This document shows positions 19,501 through 29,800 of a DNA stretch of 64,000 nucleotides, piece after piece. The position numbers were made by a program, and so were the translations under genes. Origin of the DNA: Tritrichomonas musculus. Taxonomy: Eukaryota; Parabasalia; Tritrichomonadida; Tritrichomonadidae. The stretch is from contig JAPFFF010000031.1 in NCBI GenBank assembly GCA_039105265.1, forward strand, positions 1,488,001 to 1,552,000, given 5' to 3'. The notes beneath the pieces were generated by a model. It searched no databases. It was not told where the DNA came from and saw only the letters and a list, made by a program, of their open reading frames with translations. Within the stretch, counting starts at the first letter, position 1; each line of letters opens with the position of its first letter.

Positions 19501-20391
19501 AAGGGTGATTTTTCTTTATCGAGAAAATATTTCATTAAAACATTTGCAAAATTGAAGTTAGGTGCATCATATAAATTTAGATTTTCTTTTAATTTTGAAA
19601 ACCCAAAAAAATTGTTTTCATATATTAAGTCATTCATTTTATCTTTTCCTTTGTTTAATTTGATCAATCAACCAAATTTAGACGATATTAAATCATATAT
19701 AGTTGTCGATAATAAAATTAGCATTAATGGAAACAACAAAATAGTTAAAGTAAATGAAAAAAAGGACTTTAAAGAAAGTAAAAATAATTTAGTTATTGAA
19801 AAAGAAATAAAAATATTTAATGAAAAAGAAATCAAACTCTTTAATGAGAAAGAAATCAAACTCTTTAATGAGAAAGAAATCAAACTCTTTAATGAAAAAG
19901 AAATCAAACTCTTTAATGAAAAAGAAATCAAACTCTTTAATAAAAAAGAAATCAAACTCTTTAATGAGAAAGAAATCAAACTCTTTAATGAGAAAGAAAC
20001 CAAACTCTTTAATGAGAAAGAAATCAAACTCTTTAATAAAAAAGAAAATGCAAAAATCAAAGAAATTGAAATGGAAAATGCACATTCCAGCAATGGTCAT
20101 TTCAATTATGGAGCTGAGAAGCAGCCTTTTCAACAAATCCTTTTTGAAGATCCTGGTGAACTTTTTGATTTTGTTATTGAGAAAGATCAACTACTTACTA
20201 TTTTTTTGGAAGAAATCAAAGACATCATTATTTTAATGAATAAAATATTATATACACCTCCATATGGTATATTGTTTGGCCGAATAGACATAGAAAAGCC
20301 AAAACAGCACAAAATAAACAAAGTAGCCGTTAATATAAATGAAATATTTTATGAAGGTCTTGATTTGCCAGAATTTCAATTTAAAAAATAG
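16546..20391 (+). CDS. Kinase-like protein with Sel1 repeats and octapeptide tail
   Basis: This predicted 1,281-residue protein belongs to the kinase-Sel1 architecture expanded in trichomonads. A protein-kinase-like domain spans about residues 275-540: FMMKKVD probably supplies the ATP lysine, HRDLKPSN is at 398-405, and TSPEQDQ is the activation-segment end. The metal-binding DFG is DFE (418-420) and no glycine-rich loop is clear, so activity is doubtful. About 8 Sel1-type (TPR-like) repeats follow (about 631-960), with signatures such as ALDTLGYIYTNGLGV. The tail carries ten NEKEIKLF octapeptides (1086-1165). The first ATG of the frame is used. The role is probably scaffolding or signalling in the cytosol. 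Confidence 0.88.
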   Translation: MRRFSFDHTSDFYEFMKKRIQNDIIKKIYSQFAFYQFSILNLNENGDNEENNNQYQTSIENFFIKYLKNFKFITYHFFNITEIKEQTNTTQNQIPISYNVDAVLCVEGKSIIIERIPKILINRIIRKLKEEGSEFVETYINFEKNGSLPKEKVDIYNFCDNFINEINSNKYVKDTITSIVGYLIRRYYYPTYYFQDKWFFIFSPKQNKNSYELLAKVKFDDFIFKFDKDQEIDTEMFNDISLSNFHLQMFSNIHKLTNILNYLDKNITFNNEIHRFRFKEEEFIKLRKLYSNELFIYHLVIHIESMHLFMMKKVDIYNKNDIKMKNEIHFCRKYSHRCLVPFYGFLYENEEIVGFIYEFMSNGSLSYIQKNDNILFKIMTLNRIYQGIKFLHSNSFIHRDLKPSNILLDHDNIPFIADFETIREPEVVDDENPMTNDIGSPYYTSPEQDQCTSVSYPTDIYSFGLIIYFLYEKEHMRSINDSLLYTKREDDKILPIKNASENIQNLYQKCVSYSPNDRPKIEEIKDYILKENISMDLFSIITSDKNFFIYNNSSQKFIFNDVEKKSNINQFFIESIVIQHGDKTGIERQNNIILSFQAMLNGILQNYDIDPLLDEDYSDSSYYNEEEEVNMAEVYRNIGNQYYYEHNYELAIKNYEYSAKLDNPFALDTLGYIYTNGLGVPKDHLRALFYFEKSASFGNSNALNNIGCLYYFGNGVTQSYSDAKKYFELAADKGSSLALINIATLYKRGYGVAQDYSIVKRCYERLAQQNNSIGFLKLGNLYRRGKGVIQDYSKAKLYYELSSLQNNPQALFHMSEFYSIGEFFETDYSKAIYYLNKCIQQNNSLSLNKYYYRAHNDIALIYITVFEDIEKALNYIKIAAFSEYPFGQNNFGLINLLFLNNADEALYYFEKTSKKCFSLAEYNLGYLKEREGNEEESITCYQRASEHEDLKLLFHNHCHKDRRLEISKIFIICFTNLKLCKYFVSKGDFSLSRKYFIKTFAKLKLGASYKFRFSFNFENPKKLFSYIKSFILSFPLFNLINQPNLDDIKSYIVVDNKISINGNNKIVKVNEKKDFKESKNNLVIEKEIKIFNEKEIKLFNEKEIKLFNEKEIKLFNEKEIKLFNEKEIKLFNKKEIKLFNEKEIKLFNEKETKLFNEKEIKLFNKKENAKIKEIEMENAHSSNGHFNYGAEKQPFQQILFEDPGELFDFVIEKDQLLTIFLEEIKDIIILMNKILYTPPYGILFGRIDIEKPKQHKINKVAVNINEIFYEGLDLPEFQFKK
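19801..20040 (+). repeat. 24-bp coding tandem repeat, 10 units
   Basis: Ten head-to-tail 24-bp units (AAAGAAATCAAACTCTTTAA plus TGAG or variants) encode NEKEIKLF in the kinase-Sel1 gene. The first unit is the most diverged. The others differ at one to three bases, so the array is recent and probably length-variable. The other frames are also open through it, which creates spurious antisense frames. Confidence 0.93.
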
Positions 20392-21403
20392 AACTAGTAA
20401 TGTAATGACTTTCTTAATGAAAATTAGAGTTTGCTCAATTTATTTTTGATAATTTTTCTAAAAAATTATTTTGTCTAATGAAAATTAGAGTTGCTCAATT
20501 TATTTTTGATAATTTTTCTAAAAAAAATTATTAGGAAAGCTAAAATTGTGAAAACTCATTCAATATTTCTATGAGCCTATTCAAAAAATACTTTCTTAAT
20601 TGTCGACGCACTTTATTTTTTTTATATCATATACATAGTTTTAATATAAAGACTGTGAAGCATTTTTGAGTTCTCCTGTTTCAATCCTTGTAAATTTATA
20701 TACCGAGTTTCTCAATCTCAACATACTGAACTCTTTGATATGACTTATGAAAATGGTTTAGAAGAATTAGAGTCAACAAGTTTTATAAAAATAAAGTTTA
20801 TTTATATTTGATATCAGCTAAAATTAATTTTTGCTGAAATGTTGCATACATAAAGTGTATCTTGAATTACTCTTTATTCTCAATTACTATTGTTCAAATT
20901 TGTTTGTGTGTTGAACTATAAGCATAATCATTTGATTAAATCTGTTTACTTAGTTGGGATATATCCTATGAATTAACATCAAGTAAACATTCAAAGGAAG
21001 CTTGTTTATATTTTTTAATGAGAAATATTTCTCTATTAAATCGATTTTGGATTTATACAATCTTGGAAGTGTATTATCATTAATATTATCTAACATTTCT
21101 TGGTTAGACAATTACATATAAAAAGAGAGATCAATCTTTCTAGAATTTTTCTTGAAAAAATTTACGAACATTTTTTTCAATAAAATCAATCATATTCAAA
21201 AAAAATAACGATATTACTAAATTAAAACATTTAAAATAATAAATAATTATTTTATCAAATTAAATATAAATTTTAAATAATAAATTTAATTTTAGATTTA
21301 TGTTTTAATTTATAATTTTGAAGATAATAAAATTATAAAAACTGATTATTTCAATTTTACATTATCCAACCACTTATGCTCACAACTTTAAAAAATTTTT
21401 TCA
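20392..21403. other. Spacer between two kinase genes
   Basis: No gene is seen. It begins with the 61-bp tandem duplication listed separately. The rest is AT-rich without a convincing frame. A TCACA initiator-like site at 21380-21384 lies 22 bp upstream of the next start codon and fits the trichomonad initiator pattern TCA-Py-(T/A) only loosely. Confidence 0.4.
20415..20532 (+). repeat. Tandem duplication of about 61 bp
   Basis: Two adjacent copies (20415-about 20470 and 20476-about 20532) of a segment containing AATGAAAATTAGAGTT and GCTCAATTTATTTTTGATAA differ by a few single-base indels. They lie just after the kinase-Sel1 stop codon, probably in its 3' spacer. Confidence 0.9.
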
Positions 21404-23533
21404 ATGGGAGACTTTTTAAACTTACACGATTTTACAATTAAAGAGGAAATTGGAAAAGGTGCGCTCGGTAAAGTATATAAAATCGCAAAAACAAGCACTG
21501 GCAAGATATATGCAGCCAAAGTTTCATTAACCGAATATACTGATGATAAAAAAGCATTTACAACTACTCTTAAACAAGAAATAAGCATAATATCTCAATT
21601 AAATCACCCTTGTATTCTTAAACTCATAGGATATAGCCCAACTAATTTCAAGCAAGAATCATATCCCGTTATTGTTACTGAATATGCGCCAAACGGCTCC
21701 CTCGAAAATATCTTACAACTCGAGCGACAATCCCTTTCACCAACGTTATGGAATGATACGAAAAAATTAATCAATATATATGGAATCGCATCTGCCATGT
21801 CTTTTCTCCACGATCACGACATAATTCATAAAGACCTAAAACCATCCAATATTCTTGAAGACGATTATTTATTTCCAAAAATTACCGATTTTGGCCTTTC
21901 AAAAATCAATCAAAAAAACGATGACAAATCGACCCCAGGGACCAAAGGGGCCCCATTTTATATTGCCCCAGAAAATTGGGAGAATAAAGATTATAGCAAA
22001 GCAAGCGATGTCTATTCATTTTCGATGATTGTCTATGAAATTTTGACGCTCGAGGAACCGTTTAAAAACTATTCAATTCCGGATTATTTTTCAAAGGTTA
22101 TTCAAAAAGGTGATCGTCCTGAATTCAAATCACCTATTGCTCCGTGTTACAAAGAATTAATAGAAAGATGCTGGTCGCAAAACAAAGAAGAGAGGCCGTC
22201 TTTCAAAGAGATATTGAGCACGCTTAAAACCAAGCAAGAATTCATCACTAACGGCATTGACAAAGGTGAATTCTTCGATTATATTGACCTTATCGATAAT
22301 CATGGTAATTCCTTTGATCCTAGCAAAAAGTTCCAAAAAGTTGTCGCTGCAAATAAAGAAGAACTTGAGAAAAATTTGACTGATTTTCAGAAGTTGAGTA
22401 GAATTAAAGGATACGAAAAACTTCCGAAAGAAATCCGAGATTTTTTTGAGAGTGAGATGAACAATTCAAAGTATGACAAAAAGACGATAAAGATTTCATC
22501 TGAAGTAACTAAAAAGATATATGACAACGGTTTGTTTCAATCTCAAGATTTCAAAAATGTAATTGAATTTTTCAATACAATTTTAGTTGATGTTGAATAT
22601 GACATAGATACAGTGCATGATTTCAAGTCGATTTATAACTCGTTGATTGATTTGAGACAGAATGAATCAAACGTAGTTAAAATCAACATCATCACATCAT
22701 ATATTTCTAATATTAAAGAGTTCCTTCAACAAAAAGAGGCGACTTTTTCTGTGTCTGTTTCATCATCGGTGAAATCGATTTGTGAGAATGCATTCAATGA
22801 GTGTTCATTGATGACCCAAATAACGATACCTAATTCTGTCACATCATTTAAAAGTAATGCATTCAGTGAGTGTTCTTTGTTGGAGCAAATAAGCATTCCT
22901 TCATCATTGACTGAAATTGGTGAAGCTTGTTTCTTTCAATGTTCTTCAATTACAACTTTTTCAATACCTTCAAAAATTACAAAAATTAACGACTTCACAT
23001 TCCAACAATGTTCGAAGTTATCTAAAATAACAATTCCTTCGTCTGTTACTTCGATTGGTGATTACGCATTCGATAAATGTGTCATGCTGTCTGAGCTTTC
23101 GATTCCTTCGTCTGTTTCGAAAATTGGCGATTTTGCATTCAGAGAATGTTTGTCATTAAAACATGTCATTTTTGACATTCATTCAAGTTTGACCTCGATC
23201 GGAGATTTCGCCTTTCGAGGGTGCGTGTCATTGACAATCATGGAGTTCCCGCAGTACGTTACATCTATCGGCGAGTTCGCTTTTAAAAATTGTTCGTCTT
23301 TGTTTAATATTTCGTTGTCTTACAACGTCAGCTCGGTCGGCAATAACGCATTCGAGGGCTGCGATTCGCTGGCACAAATAACAATACCGTTCACAGCACC
23401 TTTGAAGAAGGCCGGGCAGGAAGATACATCCATTATTTCTCAAATAATGAATCCAACGGCTGCCAAAAGAAAAATTATTGGAATTGGAACAGAGGTTAAA
23501 ATTGTCAAGTCGACAAAATGTTGCATTTATTAG
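21404..23533 (+). CDS. TKL-type protein kinase with BspA-like leucine-rich repeats
   Basis: The predicted 709-residue protein has a complete kinase domain at residues 7-275. The glycine loop is GKGALGKV (17-24), the ATP lysine is K39, HKDLKPSN (142-149) replaces the usual HRD, DFG is at 162-164, and APENW closes the activation segment. It looks active. A helical linker (275-440) leads to about ten BspA-type leucine-rich repeats (about 445-670) with the pattern IPSSVTSIGDYAFDKC. The C-terminus, KIVKSTKCCIY, is basic and ends in a Cys-Cys-x-x tetrad resembling a prenylation or palmitoylation site. A membrane-tethered signalling kinase is a reasonable inference. Confidence 0.92.
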   Translation: MGDFLNLHDFTIKEEIGKGALGKVYKIAKTSTGKIYAAKVSLTEYTDDKKAFTTTLKQEISIISQLNHPCILKLIGYSPTNFKQESYPVIVTEYAPNGSLENILQLERQSLSPTLWNDTKKLINIYGIASAMSFLHDHDIIHKDLKPSNILEDDYLFPKITDFGLSKINQKNDDKSTPGTKGAPFYIAPENWENKDYSKASDVYSFSMIVYEILTLEEPFKNYSIPDYFSKVIQKGDRPEFKSPIAPCYKELIERCWSQNKEERPSFKEILSTLKTKQEFITNGIDKGEFFDYIDLIDNHGNSFDPSKKFQKVVAANKEELEKNLTDFQKLSRIKGYEKLPKEIRDFFESEMNNSKYDKKTIKISSEVTKKIYDNGLFQSQDFKNVIEFFNTILVDVEYDIDTVHDFKSIYNSLIDLRQNESNVVKINIITSYISNIKEFLQQKEATFSVSVSSSVKSICENAFNECSLMTQITIPNSVTSFKSNAFSECSLLEQISIPSSLTEIGEACFFQCSSITTFSIPSKITKINDFTFQQCSKLSKITIPSSVTSIGDYAFDKCVMLSELSIPSSVSKIGDFAFRECLSLKHVIFDIHSSLTSIGDFAFRGCVSLTIMEFPQYVTSIGEFAFKNCSSLFNISLSYNVSSVGNNAFEGCDSLAQITIPFTAPLKKAGQEDTSIISQIMNPTAAKRKIIGIGTEVKIVKSTKCCIY

Positions 23534-23857
23534 TTTTATTTATTACTATATAGATTATACTCTTTATTTATATTAAAAAAGCTACTTATATAAACTTGTC
23601 TCTTAGTTTTTTTTTTTTTTAAATGAATATTAAACTTAGATTTATTAATTCAAGTATAGTTCCAGATGAACATGCAAAAAGAGTATTAAAACACAAAAAT
23701 ATTAATGTATAATTCAAACGAAATGCTAATGATTCAAGCACCAATTTTTTGTTTTTATATTTTGATATTTTGATAACTTTTTTTTTGAAAACAATTCAAT
23801 ATATTTATTTAAAATTTCAATTATTATTGAATTTTTTTTGAATAGTTTAATAACAAA
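23534..23857. other. AT-rich spacer
   Basis: No confirmed gene is seen. A 30-codon frame (23623-23715, beginning MNIKLRFINSS) could be a remnant of another gene but is too short to support. Poly-T tracts surround it. Confidence 0.3.
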
Positions 23858-26143
23858 ATGAATTTACCTCCTAACCAAAATCCTAACTTTAGAAGACAGC
23901 AAAGAAATCCATCGTATAATTCAATAAATGAAATAAGGATGCAATTATTAGATCAGGGATTTCAACCATCAGTAATTGATAATGCAATTCAAGCAACAAA
24001 CTGCGGCTCTTTTGAACAATGTTTGGAATATATATTATCCAATCAGAATTCACCTTCTAATACCATTTCGCAATATTATACACACCAACAGCATTATCCA
24101 AATCCACAAAATTCGCAAGATTTCCGAATGCAAGCGTATGAACGTCGTCGAGAGGCATTTATGCAAATGAAAATGCAAAAACAACAAGAAGCAATTCAGA
24201 GACAACAAAGATATCAAGAAAGCGCAGGCTCACGTCCGATGAATAATTATCAATCAAAATCTTCATCACAGCCGAATTCTACAGAAAATACAATCATTAA
24301 CCAGACTTGTACAGATAATAATTGCTCAATACCAACGGCAAACAAAAAAACAGGTGATGAATATTCAGTTATTTCACCAATCGGCCAATTTTCCATTCAA
24401 TTTATTGATCCATGCCCAAGACTGTCCACAATTGAAGGCAAGAGGATCGCTATTGTTGGAGGGAGCTTCATGGCGTCTGTCACTCATCCTGAATTAAAAC
24501 GTCTTTTTTTGAAAGAATTTCCAACCGCCAAAGTTTTCATTTTGAATGAAATCGGATCGGCCGGCGTTTTTCCAGGTCCCAGTGTCAAACGTCCGACAGT
24601 TGAACTTTTTCAGAGGAAATTGAAAGAGATGAAAATAGATGCCGTCGTCTCAGGGAACTGCGGCTGCGGCCTCTGCACGCCGAAGGAGGCTGGCTCGAGC
24701 ATTGCAGCGGAGTATGTTGGCATTCCGACGGTTACGATAGCTGCGCCAGGTTTTTCAGAGCAAGTTTTAGAGACAGCCCATAATAACGGGTTACATATGT
24801 TACGTGTAGCCACGTATCCGGGAGCTTTTTCAGTGCACACACGTGAGGAGCTTCTTAGTAACACGGATAATGTCCTTTGGCCACAAATTAAGGACAATTT
24901 GACCAGAACGATCAAAGATTCTGAAAAAGTTTCAACCGACCAAATAATTGAAGGTGATCCGCGTCAAACCGTTTTTCATGGAACGATAGATGAAATTAAC
25001 CGTTATTTCAATGAAATGAATTGGTCGGACGGTTTGCCGGTTATTCCACCGACCAATGACAGAATTGACGAGTTCCTCAAATTTGCAAAAATCGGTTATG
25101 ACACCCATATAGCGGTTTTGCCGATAGCCAATAGAAAAACTCTTGCAATCCATGTCGCAGCGTGCGGCGTCATGTCTGGCTGCCGCCCCGAGTACATGCC
25201 GATACTTGTCGCGCTGACAAAAGCTTTGGGGCACCCCGAGTTCAGACGTACACTGAGCAGCACGCATGCCTGGAATCCGTACTGTTTCATCAATGGTCCG
25301 ATTGCCCGCCAACTTTCAATCGACAGCGGCCAAGGTGAAATCTCGTCAGAGGCGAATGTTTCAATTGGACGGTTTATGAATCTTGCATTGAAAAACTTGA
25401 GCGGTTACTACATCAAACAAGACAGAATGGGCACCTTCGGTTACCTCATGCCTTGGTGCCTCGTTGAGGATGAAGAGGCATGTCTTCGTGCTGGCTGGTC
25501 TCCTTACCACGTCGACCAGGGCTACCAAGTCAACAACAGCACAATCACACTCACATCGGCCCTCTTGTGGGGCAACAACATGGCGCCATCCTCAACCGAC
25601 CCTCAAAAAGTCATAGACCTGATCGCGTGGGACATCACAGAGAGGTGCCAGTTCGCTCTCGGAAGCGGAAAACAGTTCACATTCAGAACAATTCTGATGA
25701 CGGAGCCTATTGCTTCTTGCCTCAGAAAAAGTTGTCCTTCCAAAAAAAGTTTTGAAAACGTCTTGATCGACCGCGCAAGAAGGCCATTGCATGAGCGCGC
25801 TTTTGCTAATTACTACGCAAACCCAGGAAGCAACCAGGAATTGAAAGGCGTCACTTTTCAGCAGTACGAAAAAATGATCGCATCTAATGAAGGCTCTCAA
25901 CTAACAAAAATCCCAGATTGGTACGCGAAATCAGGCAGTTCTAAGGAAGATAAAATCGAAACCGTCCCTGTAATGCAGAAGGAAATGACAGCAATCATTG
26001 TGACTGGTGATCCGATGAGAAATAAGGTCCAGATAATGCCGGGTGGCGGTTTTTCAACGGTTAAGATCGAAATCCCAGATAATTGGAATCAACTTGTTGG
26101 TGAAATTGGTTATCAACCAATTGAAAATTATTATTTACATTAG
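23858..26143 (+). CDS. UBA domain fused to bacterial-type UGSC-family redox-like protein
   Basis: The predicted 761-residue protein has three parts. Residues 25-62 look like a UBA ubiquitin-binding domain (MQLLDQGFQPSVIDNAIQAT, then FEQCLEYIL). A Gln-rich linker follows (about 70-160). Residues about 165-370 match the UGSC (seleno)protein family of bacteria. Its active site here is CGCGLC, with C270-G-L-C273 in the place of the Sec/Cys-Gly-Ser-Cys motif, followed by EYVGIPTVTIAAPGF. Residues about 375-761 contain WSDGLPVIPPT, MSGCRPEYMP and INGPIARQLSIDSGQG, which I recall from bacterial proteins of unknown function near or fused to UGSC domains. The DNA from about 24.4 to 25.9 kb is clearly GC-richer than its surroundings, consistent with gene transfer from bacteria. 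The substrate is unknown. Confidence 0.75.
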   Translation: MNLPPNQNPNFRRQQRNPSYNSINEIRMQLLDQGFQPSVIDNAIQATNCGSFEQCLEYILSNQNSPSNTISQYYTHQQHYPNPQNSQDFRMQAYERRREAFMQMKMQKQQEAIQRQQRYQESAGSRPMNNYQSKSSSQPNSTENTIINQTCTDNNCSIPTANKKTGDEYSVISPIGQFSIQFIDPCPRLSTIEGKRIAIVGGSFMASVTHPELKRLFLKEFPTAKVFILNEIGSAGVFPGPSVKRPTVELFQRKLKEMKIDAVVSGNCGCGLCTPKEAGSSIAAEYVGIPTVTIAAPGFSEQVLETAHNNGLHMLRVATYPGAFSVHTREELLSNTDNVLWPQIKDNLTRTIKDSEKVSTDQIIEGDPRQTVFHGTIDEINRYFNEMNWSDGLPVIPPTNDRIDEFLKFAKIGYDTHIAVLPIANRKTLAIHVAACGVMSGCRPEYMPILVALTKALGHPEFRRTLSSTHAWNPYCFINGPIARQLSIDSGQGEISSEANVSIGRFMNLALKNLSGYYIKQDRMGTFGYLMPWCLVEDEEACLRAGWSPYHVDQGYQVNNSTITLTSALLWGNNMAPSSTDPQKVIDLIAWDITERCQFALGSGKQFTFRTILMTEPIASCLRKSCPSKKSFENVLIDRARRPLHERAFANYYANPGSNQELKGVTFQQYEKMIASNEGSQLTKIPDWYAKSGSSKEDKIETVPVMQKEMTAIIVTGDPMRNKVQIMPGGGFSTVKIEIPDNWNQLVGEIGYQPIENYYLH

Positions 26144-26842
26144 TTGCTTTGTATTATTTATTACTTTTTTTTTATTTCTAGGAAATGTTAACAAAATGTA
26201 GTTGTTATAATATTCTAAAAAGAGAATAAGTATTTATTCTTGTATTTGACTTTTAATTAATGTTGATTGATATTTATATAAAATTGAAGTAGCTTTAATA
26301 AATATAATCTTAATTTTAAATTATTTCAACAAAATGAAAAGATTAAATGAAGATAATTAATAATAAAAAATGTTTACGGTATTGTCAATTTATTGACCTA
26401 TGAAATACTTTCAATTCATTCAAAAAAATATAAAATTTGATAACTACCTTATTTTTTAGTTTTGAAGAATGTTTAAGTTAAAATAATTAATATACATATA
26501 ATATTTATATTTAACATGCTATAAAATAAATTAATATCTTAAAAATTCTAAAATTTATCAAAGTATTTTTAGATTTAAATTAGCTACATTATTTCAATAT
26601 TTATTATATTCATTTGAAATTTATTGTTTTTTTTGCTTTATTCCACATTTATATGGAAATATAATTTTTTTTCTTTTAATCGGAAATATAATTATTTCTA
26701 TTGAACTTTTTGAAATAGCGATCGGCATTGAATTATTCAATTTTTATATAATAGATTGAATTTATTTTTTTACTATCAATTTTTGTTTAAACAATTGAAT
26801 GAGGTATAAAGAATTCAATAAATAAGTATTGGTTAAAGCACC
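26144..26842. other. AT-rich spacer
   Basis: I see no gene, repeat or RNA in this stretch. It is extremely AT-rich and must hold the 3' end of the UGSC gene and the promoter of the VPS13-like gene. No initiator-like TCA-Py-(T/A) site sits within the last 25 bp before the start codon. Confidence 0.4.
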
Positions 26843-29800
26843 ATGCAAAATATAATTTCAGCATTCATAAATGGCGCTCTTTCAGCTTATATGACTGAGG
26901 TTAAATCAAATAGCATTGGTGGTTCACTTGTACATAAAAATTTAAAGATTGCTGAACTTGAAGTTTTCCCAGATGCTCTACTTCAGCATGGATTGCCAAT
27001 TTTAATCAAAAAAGGTTTTATAAAAAACGTCGATATTCAAGCTCCAGACAAAATTACTACAGAACCCATCATTATTACAATCGAAAGTGTAACGATACTT
27101 GGTAGTATTTATTCCCGTCATCCAACCCCAAGCGAAATGATTAATATGAAAATCAGGCTGCTAAAAGCCTACAAATATTTCCGAAAACGCTATAAATTAC
27201 TTCTTGGATTTTTACAAAAAGACAGTTTTATATCGCTTTTCCGCTCAATTATGTCAAATGTTATTGTTGAAGTAAAACAAATACATATCCGTATTGAATA
27301 TTCTTCAAAAATAAGTCTTGATTTATCTGATCCAGATTCGCCCACAATTTCTACCAAACCTCCACCAAGTCCTCCCCCAAATCAAAAATATACAAATATT
27401 GTTTATTATCAGCCACCAGAAGAAGACGAAGATGACAAAAAAGCCAAAACCAAACATTCGATATTAAAGAAAGGGAAAGGAAATTCAGATGATGATTACT
27501 CAACCGAAGAAGATAGTGGATCCTCAGCAGATGATGATGTAGTATCTCCCAATCGATTTTCCATGTACGAGGATTTATATCTAGGAAAAGAAAATCCAGA
27601 AGAAAAAGTGACAGCTATCGGCGTTACTATGAAAAAGTTAATTTTACACAATCCAGCCGATTATGAAGTCACCCAGAATACACATATCGTAAAAGAGGTC
27701 GTTTTTACAGATTTGGCTGTCTATTTTGATGTCGGACAGACTCCAGTCAATTCCAAGTCCAAAGAACAATGTCTATCACAGATGGACAACTTATTTAATT
27801 CCACGGATCACAACTGGATGTTACCGCCATTCTCATTCAGCAGTCTTGTCAAGTTTGAGAAAGATAACCCTGCACTTTTGATCGAGCCAATTATGAAGGA
27901 AATTCTCGTCAACATTCGAGAAGAGTACATCCCATTGATGCTTGAGTTTGTCAAGGCCTTTGATACCTTCAGGAAAGTTATTTCAGTTGCACATATCCCC
28001 AAGTCATCCCCCGAGTATCCGCAGTATTTCTGGCACTATATACACAACTGTGCTCTTACAAAAATTTCGAACGCAAGTTATGACTTCACGACGAGTTTGA
28101 ACTTGTTGGTTAAAAGAGCAATTTTCATCAGAAATTATAAGAAAAAGAATGACCGAAGTTTGGCCATTATTAAAGAAATGGAAGAGACACTTGATTATTC
28201 AACAATCGTTGCATTTAGAGCAGCCTATCGTCTTTCTCATAAAAAAAAGAAACCAAAAGGCAAATCAAAGATCACTTCAAGAACAACTCAGAAGATCATC
28301 AACACAATGAAAGTTGATCCAGTTTACATGATTACTGCAATGATTGACATGCTTTCAATTAACATGAAAGGAGAATTGGTAAGAATCGCATTAAGTCGAA
28401 ATCCAGGTAAGAAACACATCGTTGTTAAAGTGAAAAAGCCACACATGGTGTTTGAAAAAGATCTGAAATCTTATCAGCTTCATGCAACCATTTCTTACGT
28501 TTGTGTACTTTACAAGAATGGAAAAGAAAAAAGTGTCGTCTTTAAATCTGTTGATAACACACAATCTGAAATGAAAGTTGATATGATGGTTCCTTTTCAT
28601 TCGTATTCTAATTGGTCGGCTGCATTGAATGTTTCAAAGAACAATTACACAGTTAACATGTTGTCATTGTTCAAAATAGCAACTGATTTGAGTCGCCTTA
28701 AATTTGTTGAATCTTCAATGAATACTGAAAGCATCATTGCTTTTCTTAAAAGAAGAAAATTTGAATTAAACGTTGACATCCATTCTTCAGTGATAAAAAT
28801 TGTCGGTTCAAAAAGTAATCGTGCAATTCAATATGCTTTTGATGAACTCTCATTTGCAACCGATACAAAGACGTTAGAAAGAACACTTAAGCTTAGTAAT
28901 TCTTGGATTTCATTTGTTACTAATAGTGAAACTAAAGTTTCATCTGATTTTTCAATCTTTGGTAAAATGGTTGGCAAAAAGGTTGATATTACAATTCCAT
29001 TGTTTTCATGCACAATTCCATTCAAATATATCGTTGTTATTCAAGACTTCGTGAACATCTTCTTGCAATATCAAGATTTGTTTAGAATTGAAGCTTTCCC
29101 GAAAATTGATATCGACTTCAAACTTGACATGAAAGGATTTGACATAAACTTAAATCTTCCTAAAATGAAGAAGAAAAAGAGTCTTCAAATTCGAAAGATC
29201 AAACTAAAGTTTAGGAAGTCTGTTTTCAATTTCAAATTGTCATCAATTAAAATGTCCAGATTATTCAAATTGAGAGACTTGAAAGCACGATTTGATAAAA
29301 AGTCATTGGATGTCAAATTGAAGTTCATTTCTGCCAAAATAATTGATTTAATTGAATTAATTCCAAAAGATGCACTTCAACAAATTCAGAATCAAAATAC
29401 ATTGCCACCACCAACAACACCAGAAAAAGATGATCAATCTGATAGTTCTGATACTGAAACAAAGTCTTCAGAAATTTCTGAAATGAAGTCAGATAAAAGT
29501 ATCGAACTTCCGAAGCTGAAAATTGGATTCTTAGTTTCTCAATGTAAAATTGACTTAAGAATAGCTGAAGATGAATGTGTTAAATTTAGAATATCAGAAA
29601 TTAAAGCATCAATGCGAAAGAATAAAATTGCAGCAAGCGCTCTTCTTGACAAAATTAAAATAGGATCAGAAATAATTGCAAAACAGATTCAATATGAATC
29701 AGAAGTCACTTTTGATCAAATTATTGAAATATTTGTCAAGACAGACAATTGTAATCTTGATATTGATAAAGATGTGATTAGATTATTATTGGGTCTTAAA

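Noticed and set aside
19668-20236. Open frames on both strands across the octapeptide array
   Set aside because: They arise because the 24-bp unit keeps every frame open. Only the frame inside the kinase-Sel1 gene has domain support.
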